Shown here: positions 1 to 5,156 of the stretch, piece by piece
Numbering within the stretch: position 1 is the first letter of the stretch
Layout: every line of letters starts with the position of its first letter
IMG/VR virus record: IMGVR_UViG_3300017759_001585
Location: 1 to 22,748 of that record
Strand: one strand, 5' to 3'
Origin: a virus
DNA length: 22,748 nucleotides
Program-made: the position numbers and the translations under genes
Notes under the pieces: generated by a model
Told to the model about the DNA's origin: nothing
The model's database searches: none
The model's input: only the letters and a program-made list of their open reading frames with translations

Positions 1-16
1 ACTAGACAGAAAAATA

Positions 17-265
17 GTGCAACCTATTATGCCTAGAGAAATTGATTTACAAGAACCTAGATGGATTGTAATAACTCCTGAGAACTGGGAAGACCAATTA
101 GCAATGATTGAAGAACAAGAAGGTGAGTTAGTTTTCTTAGCTATGACCATACCTGATTACGAAGTAATGGCTTATAACATGCAAGAATTAAAACGATATA
201 TTACTGAATTAAAAGATGTTGTCGTTTATTATCGTAAAGTCACAATTGACAAAGGTAGTGAATAA
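17..265 (+). CDS. small hypothetical phage protein, possibly 5'-partial
   Basis: An 82-residue acidic protein if started at the GTG at 17; an ATG lies at 29. The frame stays open to the left edge of the window, so the true start may lie outside. It has no signal peptide or membrane segment. An early stretch reads RWIVITPENWEDQLAMIEEQ, and the rest looks helical with a short charged tail. I do not recognise a named family. It sits directly upstream of the holin/endolysin cassette on the same strand, so a role in lysis or late functions is possible but only positional. No ribosome binding site is visible before GTG 17, which supports a start further left. Confidence 0.6.
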   Translation: MQPIMPREIDLQEPRWIVITPENWEDQLAMIEEQEGELVFLAMTIPDYEVMAYNMQELKRYITELKDVVVYYRKVTIDKGSE

Positions 266-276
266 TCTGATATGAT
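246..276 (+). promoter_or_regulatory. candidate sigma70-like promoter for lysis cassette
   Basis: A consensus -35 hexamer TTGACA (246-251) is followed after 19 nt by TATGAT (271-276). The spacer is longer than the ideal 17 nt. It overlaps the end of the preceding gene and would give a transcript starting near 283, just ahead of the AGGAG ribosome site (296-300) and the ATG at 307. It could serve the holin-nuclease-endolysin run. No hairpin or terminator separates it from the preceding gene. Confidence 0.4.
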
Positions 277-306
277 GGTGTTTCCATTAAATAAAAGGAG
301 AGTATT

Positions 307-471
307 ATGCTTGGATTTATAGGAAATTGGTTAGGTATAGTTACTGGTGTCATTGCATTAGCAAGTATCATTTGTAGCATAACACCTACACCTAAAGATG
401 ACATTTGGATTGGTAAATTATATAAATTAATTGAAATGTTAGCTTTAAATATAGGCAAGGCTAAACAATAG
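307..471 (+). CDS. holin-like small membrane protein
   Basis: A 54-residue protein that starts at ATG 307 behind a strong AAGGAGAG site. Residues about 5-25 (from IGNWLGIVTGVIALASIICS) form one hydrophobic membrane segment. After it comes a polar segment with TPTPKDD and a C-terminal amphipathic, lysine-ended helix ending in ALNIGKAK. One N-terminal membrane helix followed by a short basic cytoplasmic tail, placed 400 bases before an endolysin, is what small phage holins look like. I recall the TPTPKDD...ALNIGKAK pattern from phage holin-like proteins, but this was not checked by search. Its stop is 2 nt before the next ATG, which indicates one transcript with the nuclease and endolysin. It could instead be another small membrane protein of the lysis region. 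Confidence 0.68.
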   Translation: MLGFIGNWLGIVTGVIALASIICSITPTPKDDIWIGKLYKLIEMLALNIGKAKQ

Positions 472-473
472 TC

Positions 474-869
474 ATGTCTGATAGCATTACACCATTTGTA
501 TACAATGCATCATTGGATAGGGTAGTAGATGGAGATACCATAGACGTAGTGCTTGATTTAGGCTTTTCAGTAAAGCTTCACAAACAAAGAGTTCGTTTGG
601 CAGGGATTGATACACCTGAGTCACGTACAAGAAATTTAAAAGAAAAAGCATTAGGATTTAAAGCCAAAGATAGATTAATAGAACTATGTGTTGGCAATTT
701 TAAAATACAGTCATTAGGCAAAGGTAAGTATGGCAGAATATTGGGTATCCCTTTTACAGAAGATGGTCAAAGTATTTGTCAAATGCTTATTGATGAAGGA
801 CACGCAGTTGAGTACTGGGGTGGTGCTAAAACAGCAAAAGTCAGAGATGACGGAACATGGGGAGAATAG
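474..869 (+). CDS. staphylococcal nuclease-like (SNase/TNase) protein
   Basis: A 131-residue protein with the OB-fold thermonuclease pattern. It has VVDGDTIDV at residues 17-25, RVRLAGIDTPES at 39-50 and KYGRILG at 85-91. These supply D21, R41, D46, E49 and R88, the positions matching the calcium-binding and catalytic residues of staphylococcal nuclease, so it should be an active Ca-dependent endonuclease cutting DNA or RNA. There is no signal peptide, so it probably acts in the cytoplasm. Placement between holin and endolysin, 2 nt after one and 1 nt before the other, suggests late expression. Host nucleic-acid breakdown, or release of DNA trapped on cell debris at lysis, are inferences. The family assignment is firm; the biological role is not. 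Confidence 0.88.
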   Translation: MSDSITPFVYNASLDRVVDGDTIDVVLDLGFSVKLHKQRVRLAGIDTPESRTRNLKEKALGFKAKDRLIELCVGNFKIQSLGKGKYGRILGIPFTEDGQSICQMLIDEGHAVEYWGGAKTAKVRDDGTWGE

Positions 870-870
870 T

Positions 871-1314
871 ATGGAAATTTCACAAGAGGGTATAAGTTTA
901 ATAAAGAAGTTTGAGGGATGCGAGTTAGAAGCATACAAATGTGCAGCAGGAGTTTGGACTATAGGATATGGACATACAGAAGGCGTTAATCCCAATGATG
1001 AAATGGATAAAGAAGCTGCAGAAGAATTACTTGTTTTAGATTTAGTAGTTTATGAAAAATCAGTAAATTGGATTATTACAGCACCTATGAATCAACAGCA
1101 ATTTGATGCACTTGTTTCTTTTACTTTTAATTTAGGTGAAACTAATTTATGTAACTCTACTTTGCGAAAGGTTCTGAATGAAGAAAAATATAACGAAGTG
1201 CCTAATCAAATACGAAGATGGAATAAAGCAGGTGGTAAAGTCAATGAAGGTCTTATTAGAAGAAGGGAAGCAGAAGCTTTACTATTTCAAGGTCAAGACT
1301 GGAGTCATGTTTAA
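871..1314 (+). CDS. endolysin, GH24 phage lysozyme family
   Basis: A 147-residue muramidase. I chose ATG 871 because GGGGAG lies 6 nt upstream and the family-typical N-terminus (ISQEGISLIKKFEGCELEAY) begins there; the frame extends upstream only as overlap with the nuclease gene. The catalytic pattern of T4-type lysozymes, Glu-8-Asp/Cys-5-Thr, is present as E15, C24 and T30 within FEGCELEAYKCAAGVWTIGYGHT-like sequence. Cys replaces the usual Asp20 of T4 lysozyme, a variant common in phage endolysins. The C-terminal RRWNKAGGKVNEGLIRRREAE matches the conserved family end. It would hydrolyse the MurNAc-GlcNAc bond of peptidoglycan after holin action. There is no signal-arrest sequence at the N-terminus, so release depends on a holin. 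Confidence 0.93.
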   Translation: MEISQEGISLIKKFEGCELEAYKCAAGVWTIGYGHTEGVNPNDEMDKEAAEELLVLDLVVYEKSVNWIITAPMNQQQFDALVSFTFNLGETNLCNSTLRKVLNEEKYNEVPNQIRRWNKAGGKVNEGLIRRREAEALLFQGQDWSHV

Positions 1315-1378
1315 TAGTAGATATGAGCCTATGTTTTATTTGTTTTTTTTAATAACTGCTACACTTTTAATAATCTAA
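1307..1378 (+). CDS. possible 23-residue hydrophobic peptide
   Basis: A very short frame that begins inside the last codons of the endolysin (8-nt overlap) and ends at 1378, where TAATG starts the next gene. After eight residues (MFNSRYEP) it is a continuous hydrophobic run rich in Phe and Leu, long enough to span a membrane. GGAG sits only 2 nt before the ATG, too close for a good independent site, so it would depend on coupling to the endolysin. The tight overlaps on both sides are the main evidence. It could be a lysis accessory peptide or simply a chance frame. Confidence 0.35.
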   Translation: MFNSRYEPMFYLFFLITATLLII

Positions 1379-1596
1379 TGGCACTAAGCAAAACACAAAC
1401 AAAACGATTAGGTGGTATTCTTAATATAATGTTTGGCGACTCTATACCCAGTGAGCATCTAACTGACCTTATAACGCATGGTTACATAGAATTAGATGGC
1501 AATGATTATAAATTAACTTCTAAAGGTTTAGATGAAAAGAATAGACTTTGCACACTTGCTGGACTTAACATAATGTATAAGTCTGAAAAAAACTAA
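1378..1596 (+). CDS. small hypothetical protein
   Basis: A 72-residue basic soluble protein starting at ATG 1378, which overlaps the previous stop as TAATG. Residues about 14-55 alternate helix, short turn and a strand pair (YIELDGNDYKLTSKGLDEKN), like the wing of a winged-helix domain; the pattern D-Y-K-L-T-S-K-G is common at the wing of MarR/PadR-like folds. It is too short for confident assignment. It is the last rightward gene of the lysis cluster and meets the leftward operon tail to tail with almost no spacer. Confidence 0.6.
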   Translation: MALSKTQTKRLGGILNIMFGDSIPSEHLTDLITHGYIELDGNDYKLTSKGLDEKNRLCTLAGLNIMYKSEKN

Positions 1597-1675
1597 TTTC
1601 TATTTTTTAATTGTTTAATTTCAAACTTCAAACAAAATAATTCATCTTGTTTTTCATTTCTTTTTTTTCGTACAT
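1593..1675 (-). pseudogene. frameshifted small gene (needs +1 at an A8 run)
   Basis: An ATG at 1675 follows a good site (AGGAG then seven A). Read in frame it gives only 15 codons and stops at 1628. If one A is added to the run of eight A (complement of 1661-1668), the frame continues for 27 residues to a TAG at 1593, giving a plausible charged helix (EKQDELFCLKFEIKQLKN). Either the gene is broken, the run was miscounted during sequencing, or slippage makes a fraction of full product. The extended frame ends 3 nt inside the stop of the opposing gene, which fits a real convergent junction. Confidence 0.3.
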
Positions 1676-1684
1676 TTTTTTCTC

Positions 1685-1762
1685 CTATATATTTTTTTCA
1701 TTTATGTAAATCGTTACCAAACACGCAACAAGACAAATTATTGCAAACATTGTATTAGTCAT
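1685..1762 (-). CDS. 25-residue single-span membrane peptide
   Basis: Begins at ATG 1762 behind TTGGAG and a run of A, overlapping the end of the previous leftward gene by 8 nt. The product is a short polar start, then a hydrophobic stretch (FAIICLVACLVTIYI) and a charged tail (NEKNI). A ribosome site, an overlap with the gene before it and the membrane-like composition support expression. No function is assignable. Two cysteines lie in the membrane segment. Confidence 0.42.
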   Translation of the reverse strand: MTNTMFAIICLVACLVTIYINEKNI

Positions 1763-2003
1763 TTTTTTCTCCAAGATATTTATCTATACAATCATCAAGT
1801 ATTGGTTTTACAGAGTCATAATCTTCTTTATGTTCCTCACGGCGTTTTGTAAGCCAATGGTGATGATAATAAGCTGACCTAAACCTATCAGATAGTTTAT
1901 GTAATAATTTTTCTTCTAATTTTTTTCTTAAAACAGATTCCATATCAACGTCAATATCAGTTAATACTTCTTCCGCTAGTTCTACTAATTTAGCTTTATT
2001 CAT
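1755..2003 (-). CDS. small hypothetical helical protein
   Basis: An 82-residue, highly charged protein. I place the start at ATG 2003, one base beyond the TAA of the preceding gene (2005-2007), consistent with translational coupling; a TTG at 2030 and an ATG at 2024 lie further up in frame but inside that gene. It begins MNKAKLVELAEEVLTDIDVD and continues as amphipathic helix with a His-rich YYHHHWLTKRREEH segment around residues 45-60. This layout resembles small phage proteins of unknown function. No motif gives a function. Confidence 0.62.
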   Translation of the reverse strand: MNKAKLVELAEEVLTDIDVDMESVLRKKLEEKLLHKLSDRFRSAYYHHHWLTKRREEHKEDYDSVKPILDDCIDKYLGEKND

Positions 2004-2004
2004 A

Positions 2005-2193
2005 TTAATTAATAAAAACTTCATTCTCAAATTGCTTATAGCCCCACATCTTACGAAACATCATTTCTGCATCATCTTGTGGTAGTTTAGGCTCTTTATA
2101 TATTTCTCTTTCTACAGAGTTTGCATGATACCAACGATAAAAGTTATTTATGTATGTATCTTTGTTGTTGTATGTAAAATTTTCTAAATGCAT
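2005..2193 (-). CDS. small hypothetical protein
   Basis: A 62-residue protein starting at ATG 2193 behind a clear AGGAGT site (complement of 2198-2203). It is rich in Tyr, Asn and aromatic residues in its first half (FTYNNKDTYINNFYRWYH) and acidic then basic in the second. No family is recognised. Its leader is the repeat cluster at 2212-2302, which ends 8 nt before the ribosome site, so folding of that leader could control this gene's translation. Confidence 0.62.
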   Translation of the reverse strand: MHLENFTYNNKDTYINNFYRWYHANSVEREIYKEPKLPQDDAEMMFRKMWGYKQFENEVFIN

Positions 2194-2211
2194 ATTTACT
2201 CCTATTTATTT

Positions 2212-2302
2212 AAACCTAGATGATAGTGTGAGGACTTGCGTTGTGGAATGTGCTGCACACTATCTCACGAAACTAGGTTTCCGTCTTTCTGTCACATTCC
2301 AC
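2212..2302 (-). promoter_or_regulatory. three interleaved inverted repeats, pseudoknot-capable
   Basis: Three perfect inverted repeats share 91 bases. A: AAACCTAG (2212-2219) with CTAGGTTT (2273-2280). B: GATAGTGTG (2222-2230) with CACACTATC (2256-2264), nested in A. C: GTGGAATGTG (2243-2252) with CACATTCCAC (2293-2302); one C half lies in the loop of B and the other lies outside A, so A/B and C together form a pseudoknot. On the leftward transcript the order is C, A, B, C', B', A', followed by the ribosome site of the next gene. Arm A contains the TAG stop of the 54-residue gene and one C arm is coding. A structured RNA or a protein-binding DNA site both fit. Confidence 0.6.
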
Positions 2303-2437
2303 TAAATCTTTATCTTCTTCGTCTAAAAAATCTATAATCAAATGTTTCTCTATCCATTCATTCTTAACACCTTCTTTTTCTAACTTTTTTTTCATAGTGT
2401 CTTGAAATTTTTTCTTATATTGTTTACTGAAAGCCAT
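2273..2437 (-). CDS. small hypothetical protein, 54 residues
   Basis: Starts at ATG 2437, overlapping the TAA of the regulator gene before it (TAATG), with GAGGAG 8-9 nt upstream. The product begins MAFSKQYKKKFQDTMKKKLE, strongly basic, then turns acidic (DFLDEEDKDLVE) and ends at TAG 2273-2275. It resembles small coiled or helical phage proteins; no family is recognised. Its last codons and stop lie inside the inverted-repeat cluster, an unusual constraint on coding sequence. A ribosome site plus coupling make translation likely. Confidence 0.6.
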   Translation of the reverse strand: MAFSKQYKKKFQDTMKKKLEKEGVKNEWIEKHLIIDFLDEEDKDLVECDRKTET

Positions 2438-2670
2438 TAATTAATCTCCTCTAATTCTTCTGTACGGTTAAAACTCATAAAATAATTTTGTATAAGGTTG
2501 CTAATACGTGGGTTTATTACAGCATGATTGTTTTCAAATCTAGCTATCATAGAACGATTAGGTTCACCATTAGATGTATAACCTAGATACTGTGCTAACT
2601 CAATTTGTGTAACACCGTATTGACTGCGTAGTTGTTTTAGTTCTTGACCTGTCATAATTCTATTTAACAT
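2437..2670 (-). CDS. Xre/Cro-family HTH regulator
   Basis: A 77-residue protein with one Cro/C1-type helix-turn-helix. TGQELKQLRSQYGVTQIELA is the first helix pair, with the T-Q-x-x-L-A signature of this family, and the recognition helix region follows (SMIARFENNH). It would bind operator DNA as a small dimeric regulator. ATG 2670 overlaps the previous gene by 11 nt; ATG 2655 (MTGQELK) is an equally good start, and neither has a strong ribosome site. It is embedded in the leftward small-gene operon, which makes it a candidate early regulator rather than a lysogeny repressor, since no integrase is seen here. Confidence 0.82.
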   Translation of the reverse strand: MLNRIMTGQELKQLRSQYGVTQIELAQYLGYTSNGEPNRSMIARFENNHAVINPRISNLIQNYFMSFNRTEELEEIN

Positions 2671-3154
2671 TTTTTACACTCCTTGCAAATTCTTCTGTTA
2701 ATATTTTATTAATTTTTTTTACGTCTTCTACAATCATTCTGTTTTCTTCTCTAAGTTCAGCAATGTGTAAAACATTTTGGTCACAACCATAACACGTGTT
2801 TCCTTGTTTATCCAAGTCACCTTTATTTTCTTTAATAGGTACAATTTTTTTATTCATTAATTGTGTTTGTTCTTTCTGTCTAGCTAGTTTTAATCTTTCT
2901 GTAGACGTGTAATCACCTGTGTACCAACACCTATAACAAAACTGTCCTTGAATTTGTCGTTCACCAATAAACTCTTTACGTGATTCTAGTCTACGTCCTT
3001 TACTTTTCATATATTGTCGGTAACTAGCAACTTTTGCTGCATTTGGAACTGTAAATGAATCACCTATTTCCATAGCATCTAAGACTTCTTTTACACCTAC
3101 AGGTAATGCTGTGTACTTAGCTGGAAATATAATATTTTTTTCAATCTTAATCAT
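2660..3154 (-). CDS. hypothetical protein with two CxxC pairs
   Basis: A 164-residue protein started at ATG 3154, whose ATGATTAA overlaps the preceding stop; a GTG at 3166 is possible but lies within that gene. The N-terminal 75 residues form a small domain ending in FCYRCWYTGD (C73, C76). A basic linker is followed by CYGC (C121, C124) and a C-terminal helix of Glu/Lys heptads (IAELREENRMIVEDVKKINK) that looks like a coiled coil. The four cysteines could bind one zinc ion. The first domain resembles short phage proteins carrying a D-S-F-x-V-P and R-rich pattern. DNA binding is plausible but unproven. Confidence 0.65.
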   Translation of the reverse strand: MIKIEKNIIFPAKYTALPVGVKEVLDAMEIGDSFTVPNAAKVASYRQYMKSKGRRLESRKEFIGERQIQGQFCYRCWYTGDYTSTERLKLARQKEQTQLMNKKIVPIKENKGDLDKQGNTCYGCDQNVLHIAELREENRMIVEDVKKINKILTEEFARSVKNVK

Positions 3155-3323
3155 TGTAATTTGCACTCGCTATAACACCAGCATCAGTTACTATTTTGCA
3201 AATGTGGTCTTTGTTCATTAGTCTTTGCAACTTATCATAAGCCATGTTTACATCATGATATGTAGCCATCTTTACCCATGTATTCCAAATGTAAATATAA
3301 ATTCTGTACTTTTCTTTATTCAT
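3147..3323 (-). CDS. small hypothetical protein
   Basis: A 58-residue protein started at ATG 3323, which overlaps the stop of the small Cys-rich gene before it. The longer in-frame extension (to 3377) lies inside that gene and is not favoured. It shows alternating hydrophobic and aromatic residues (YRIYIYIWNTWVKMATY) and then helix, consistent with a small alpha/beta fold. No known family. Overlaps of a few bases on both sides place it in the 3.4 to 1.6 kb leftward operon. Confidence 0.58.
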   Translation of the reverse strand: MNKEKYRIYIYIWNTWVKMATYHDVNMAYDKLQRLMNKDHICKIVTDAGVIASANYND

Positions 3324-3435
3324 ATTCGCACATATACTCCATTTCAATACAAGCATCGCATATGCCATCATCTTCATAAGCTATACTTGCACCACAATCA
3401 CATTTTGGTTGTGTTTCGTTTGTTTTGTTATTCAT
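3316..3435 (-). CDS. 39-residue Cys-rich mini-protein
   Basis: First gene after the leftward promoter at 3466-3493. I prefer ATG 3435, preceded by AAAGAAGAAAAA; an in-frame ATG at 3459 would put the start codon almost at the transcription start. The product has CDCG near residues 12-15 and CDAC near 28-31, plus a further Cys in EYMCEYE. Two closely spaced Cys pairs in such a short acidic protein suggest a zinc knuckle, like a rubredoxin-type or treble-clef fragment. It ends at TAA 3316-3318, overlapping the next gene. Function unknown. Confidence 0.55.
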   Translation of the reverse strand: MNNKTNETQPKCDCGASIAYEDDGICDACIEMEYMCEYE

Positions 3436-3465
3436 TTTTTCTTCTTTTTTAATATTCATATGTTT

Positions 3466-3493
3466 ATAATAACAACTTTGATTATTATTGCAA
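3466..3493 (-). promoter_or_regulatory. leftward sigma70-like promoter
   Basis: Reading the minus strand, -35 TTGCAA (3488-3493) and -10 TATTAT (3466-3471) are 16 nt apart, preceded by AAAAGGG. The 52-bp block 3460-3511 recurs at 13498-13549 with 5 mismatches, again ahead of a leftward operon, which is strong evidence that it is a real promoter. Transcription would start near 3459 and serve the small genes down to about 1593. Confidence 0.75.
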
Positions 3494-3521
3494 CCCTTTT
3501 AGACAAAAAAAAGCAATTATT

Positions 3522-3860
3522 TTAAAAGGGTAAATCATCTTCAAAATCATCTACATAGGTTGAACGTTCATATAATGCTTTTGCATATTCTTGTGCAGCA
3601 TTTTTTTTAAAACCATATTTTGCTAAAAATTTAAATTCATTACCAAATCTTGTATGCAGTTGTTGATGATGAAACATACAAAGTGGTATTACTTCATTGT
3701 CACCTGCTTTTAAACTCCACCCTCTTTTGCCATCACTTGGTTTTAATAAATGATGTACTTGTATTGGTCCTTTACAACTAACAAACCCTGCTCTTGTAAT
3801 AAAACAGGGTTGTTTAGACACATATAAAAGATGTTTTTTATCTACAAGTCTTTTTGACAT
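3522..3860 (-). CDS. HNH-type endonuclease with SSB-like tail
   Basis: A 112-residue protein. QVHHLLK (H36, H37), a central D54-N55 and PLCMFHHQQLH (C61, H64, H65, H69) match the beta-beta-alpha metal site of HNH nucleases, in the style of the phage DUF968/NinG-like group; C19 may help bind metal. It would cleave or nick DNA, possibly resolving recombination intermediates, since it is the last gene of an exonuclease/annealing operon. The C-terminus is DDFEDDLPF, closely resembling the DDDLPF tip by which bacterial SSB recruits partner enzymes. It starts at ATG 3860 overlapping the previous TAA. Nuclease family is likely; the exact subfamily is not certain. Confidence 0.78.
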   Translation of the reverse strand: MSKRLVDKKHLLYVSKQPCFITRAGFVSCKGPIQVHHLLKPSDGKRGWSLKAGDNEVIPLCMFHHQQLHTRFGNEFKFLAKYGFKKNAAQEYAKALYERSTYVDDFEDDLPF

Positions 3861-4270
3861 TAGAATGGCATTTTATCATCATCATCATTTGTATTTTTAT
3901 GAAAGTTATCCATGCTTTCAGTTTCTACTAATTGCATGGTAGTAAATGGCAATCCATCTTTAGTTTCTTTTTTGCGACCATAAAACTTATAAGAAACGTT
4001 ATCAATAGTAACATTACCACTTATATCAGGGCTATCATCTGAAAACTTATTATTGTTTACAAAAACTAAACCAACTGACATTGCAAGTTCTAATTTTTTT
4101 TCACCTAAATTGTTTTCACTTTCAACAATACTAAAGTATCGTTTTTCATCCTTATTATTTTGTTCAGTATTTTTTTTCCATAACACACTGCCTTTTCTAA
4201 GTATTTGTGCATTTTTATCTATGAATAATGCACCACTTTTTTCTTTTTCTTCATATTTTTTGTCTGACAT
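3860..4270 (-). CDS. putative ssDNA-binding protein (SSB-like acidic tail)
   Basis: A 136-residue acidic protein. The body (from about residue 10 to 115) alternates strands (RYFSIVESEN, KLELAMSVGLVFV, NVTIDNVSYKFYGRK), compatible with an OB-type beta barrel, and it ends NDDDDKMPF, an SSB-type acidic Phe tail. Together with its place after an exonuclease and an annealing protein, this makes a phage single-strand DNA-binding protein the best guess. No OB-fold signature is recognisable by eye, so the call rests on tail and context. GAGG lies ahead of ATG 4270, 1 nt after the previous stop. Confidence 0.55.
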   Translation of the reverse strand: MSDKKYEEKEKSGALFIDKNAQILRKGSVLWKKNTEQNNKDEKRYFSIVESENNLGEKKLELAMSVGLVFVNNNKFSDDSPDISGNVTIDNVSYKFYGRKKETKDGLPFTTMQLVETESMDNFHKNTNDDDDKMPF

Positions 4271-4271
4271 T

Positions 4272-4541
4272 TTATACCTCGCTTTTTGTAATCAGTTTAT
4301 ATTTCCAAAGATTGCTTTTTTGATAGCTTCTTTTTTTATGCAGAACTTCACCTTGTGGCATTCTATATTTTTCTCTGTATGGTGCTTTTCTAAAATCACG
4401 CATAGCAGCAGTTAATCCACTTTCGCTACAAGATTTTTTAAACTTATGTAGTATAAAGTTTTTTAATTCTGTAGGTGTCCACCAATGACCTTGTGCCATT
4501 GTCATATATATACAATCATGCATTGTCGGTTTTTTGTTCAT
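4272..4541 (-). CDS. hypothetical protein, winged-helix-like
   Basis: An 89-residue basic protein started at ATG 4541, which has GAGGG upstream and overlaps the annealing gene by 26 nt. The segment from about residue 14 to 50 (YMTMAQGHWWTPTELKNFIL) looks like an opening helix and a T-P-x-E-L helix-turn-helix start, followed by SGLTAAMRDFRK as a possible recognition helix and a basic beta tail (VLHKKRSYQKSNLWKYKL) as a possible wing. This pattern is typical of small winged-helix proteins in phage recombination regions. DNA binding is an inference; no catalytic residues are seen. Confidence 0.6.
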   Translation of the reverse strand: MNKKPTMHDCIYMTMAQGHWWTPTELKNFILHKFKKSCSESGLTAAMRDFRKAPYREKYRMPQGEVLHKKRSYQKSNLWKYKLITKSEV

Positions 4542-5145
4542 TCTTACCCTCATATAATTCAATAAGATTTGCATAAGATGTTTTTACAACATCATCTTCT
4601 GTATCTGTATGTGCTTGATGTATTGTTTTAGCATTAGCTTTGTATAGTTTTTTGCATATAACATTATTAGCATCTTTCATCATACGACCACAATCTTTCA
4701 AATATTCTGTAGTATCATCACGTGATAGAACAACTTTACCGTTATTGCCTACCATTTTGTATTTACCCTTATCTCTTTGCATAGCACTTTCTGCATCATC
4801 ATCTGTAGAACTAATACCACAAGCCATAGACAAACTATACCTACGACTATAGGTCAACGCACTACCAAATGCTTGTGGGTCGTGTTTATCTGCTGGTACA
4901 AATACTTGTCCTGCACTTAATTGTGCATCATGTCCATAGAATATAGTTTCACATACAGCACCATGTTCATTTAAAGAACTGTTTTGTTGGAAATATATAC
5001 CATTTTTATTTAATGGTTCTTTAACAGTGTTAATTACCTGTTCTAAAGAAGCATAACCCTGTCCATAAAAAGGATTTTTGCTATCTTTCATAGCATGAGT
5101 TATTTCTGTTTGTGCTTGTAATAAAGCTTGTATCAAGTTATTCAT
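4516..5145 (-). CDS. erf: ERF-family single-strand annealing protein
   Basis: A 209-residue recombinase of the ERF superfamily. Family landmarks are visible: Q-x-E-I near residue 12, YASLEQVINTVKEPLNKNGI around 31-50, and the signature GSALTYSRRYSLSMACGISSTDDDAESA around 92-120, ending in the acidic DDD. ERF proteins form rings that anneal complementary single strands during phage recombination and genome circularisation or repair. The C-terminal third is variable, as usual. GAGG precedes ATG 5145, 11 nt after the exonuclease stop, so exonuclease and annealing protein are made together, the usual two-component arrangement (as in Red or RecET). Confidence 0.88.
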   Translation of the reverse strand: MNNLIQALLQAQTEITHAMKDSKNPFYGQGYASLEQVINTVKEPLNKNGIYFQQNSSLNEHGAVCETIFYGHDAQLSAGQVFVPADKHDPQAFGSALTYSRRYSLSMACGISSTDDDAESAMQRDKGKYKMVGNNGKVVLSRDDTTEYLKDCGRMMKDANNVICKKLYKANAKTIHQAHTDTEDDVVKTSYANLIELYEGKNEQKTDNA

Positions 5146-5156
5146 ATTTTTTTACC

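Noticed and set aside
240-458. Leftward 72-residue frame
   Set aside because: It lies antisense to the holin-like gene, which has a strong ribosome site and a membrane-protein composition; the leftward frame has neither.
2212-2280. Hammerhead ribozyme, suggested by GATGA near one stem and CGAAAC near the other
   Set aside because: The core CTGATGA is absent (TAGATGA instead), six unpaired bases separate the helix from GAAA, and no NUH cleavage site follows the enclosing stem on either strand.
3225-3452. Rightward Tyr/His/Cys-rich frame
   Set aside because: It is antisense to two small coupled leftward genes and has a composition typical of complementary-strand shadow.
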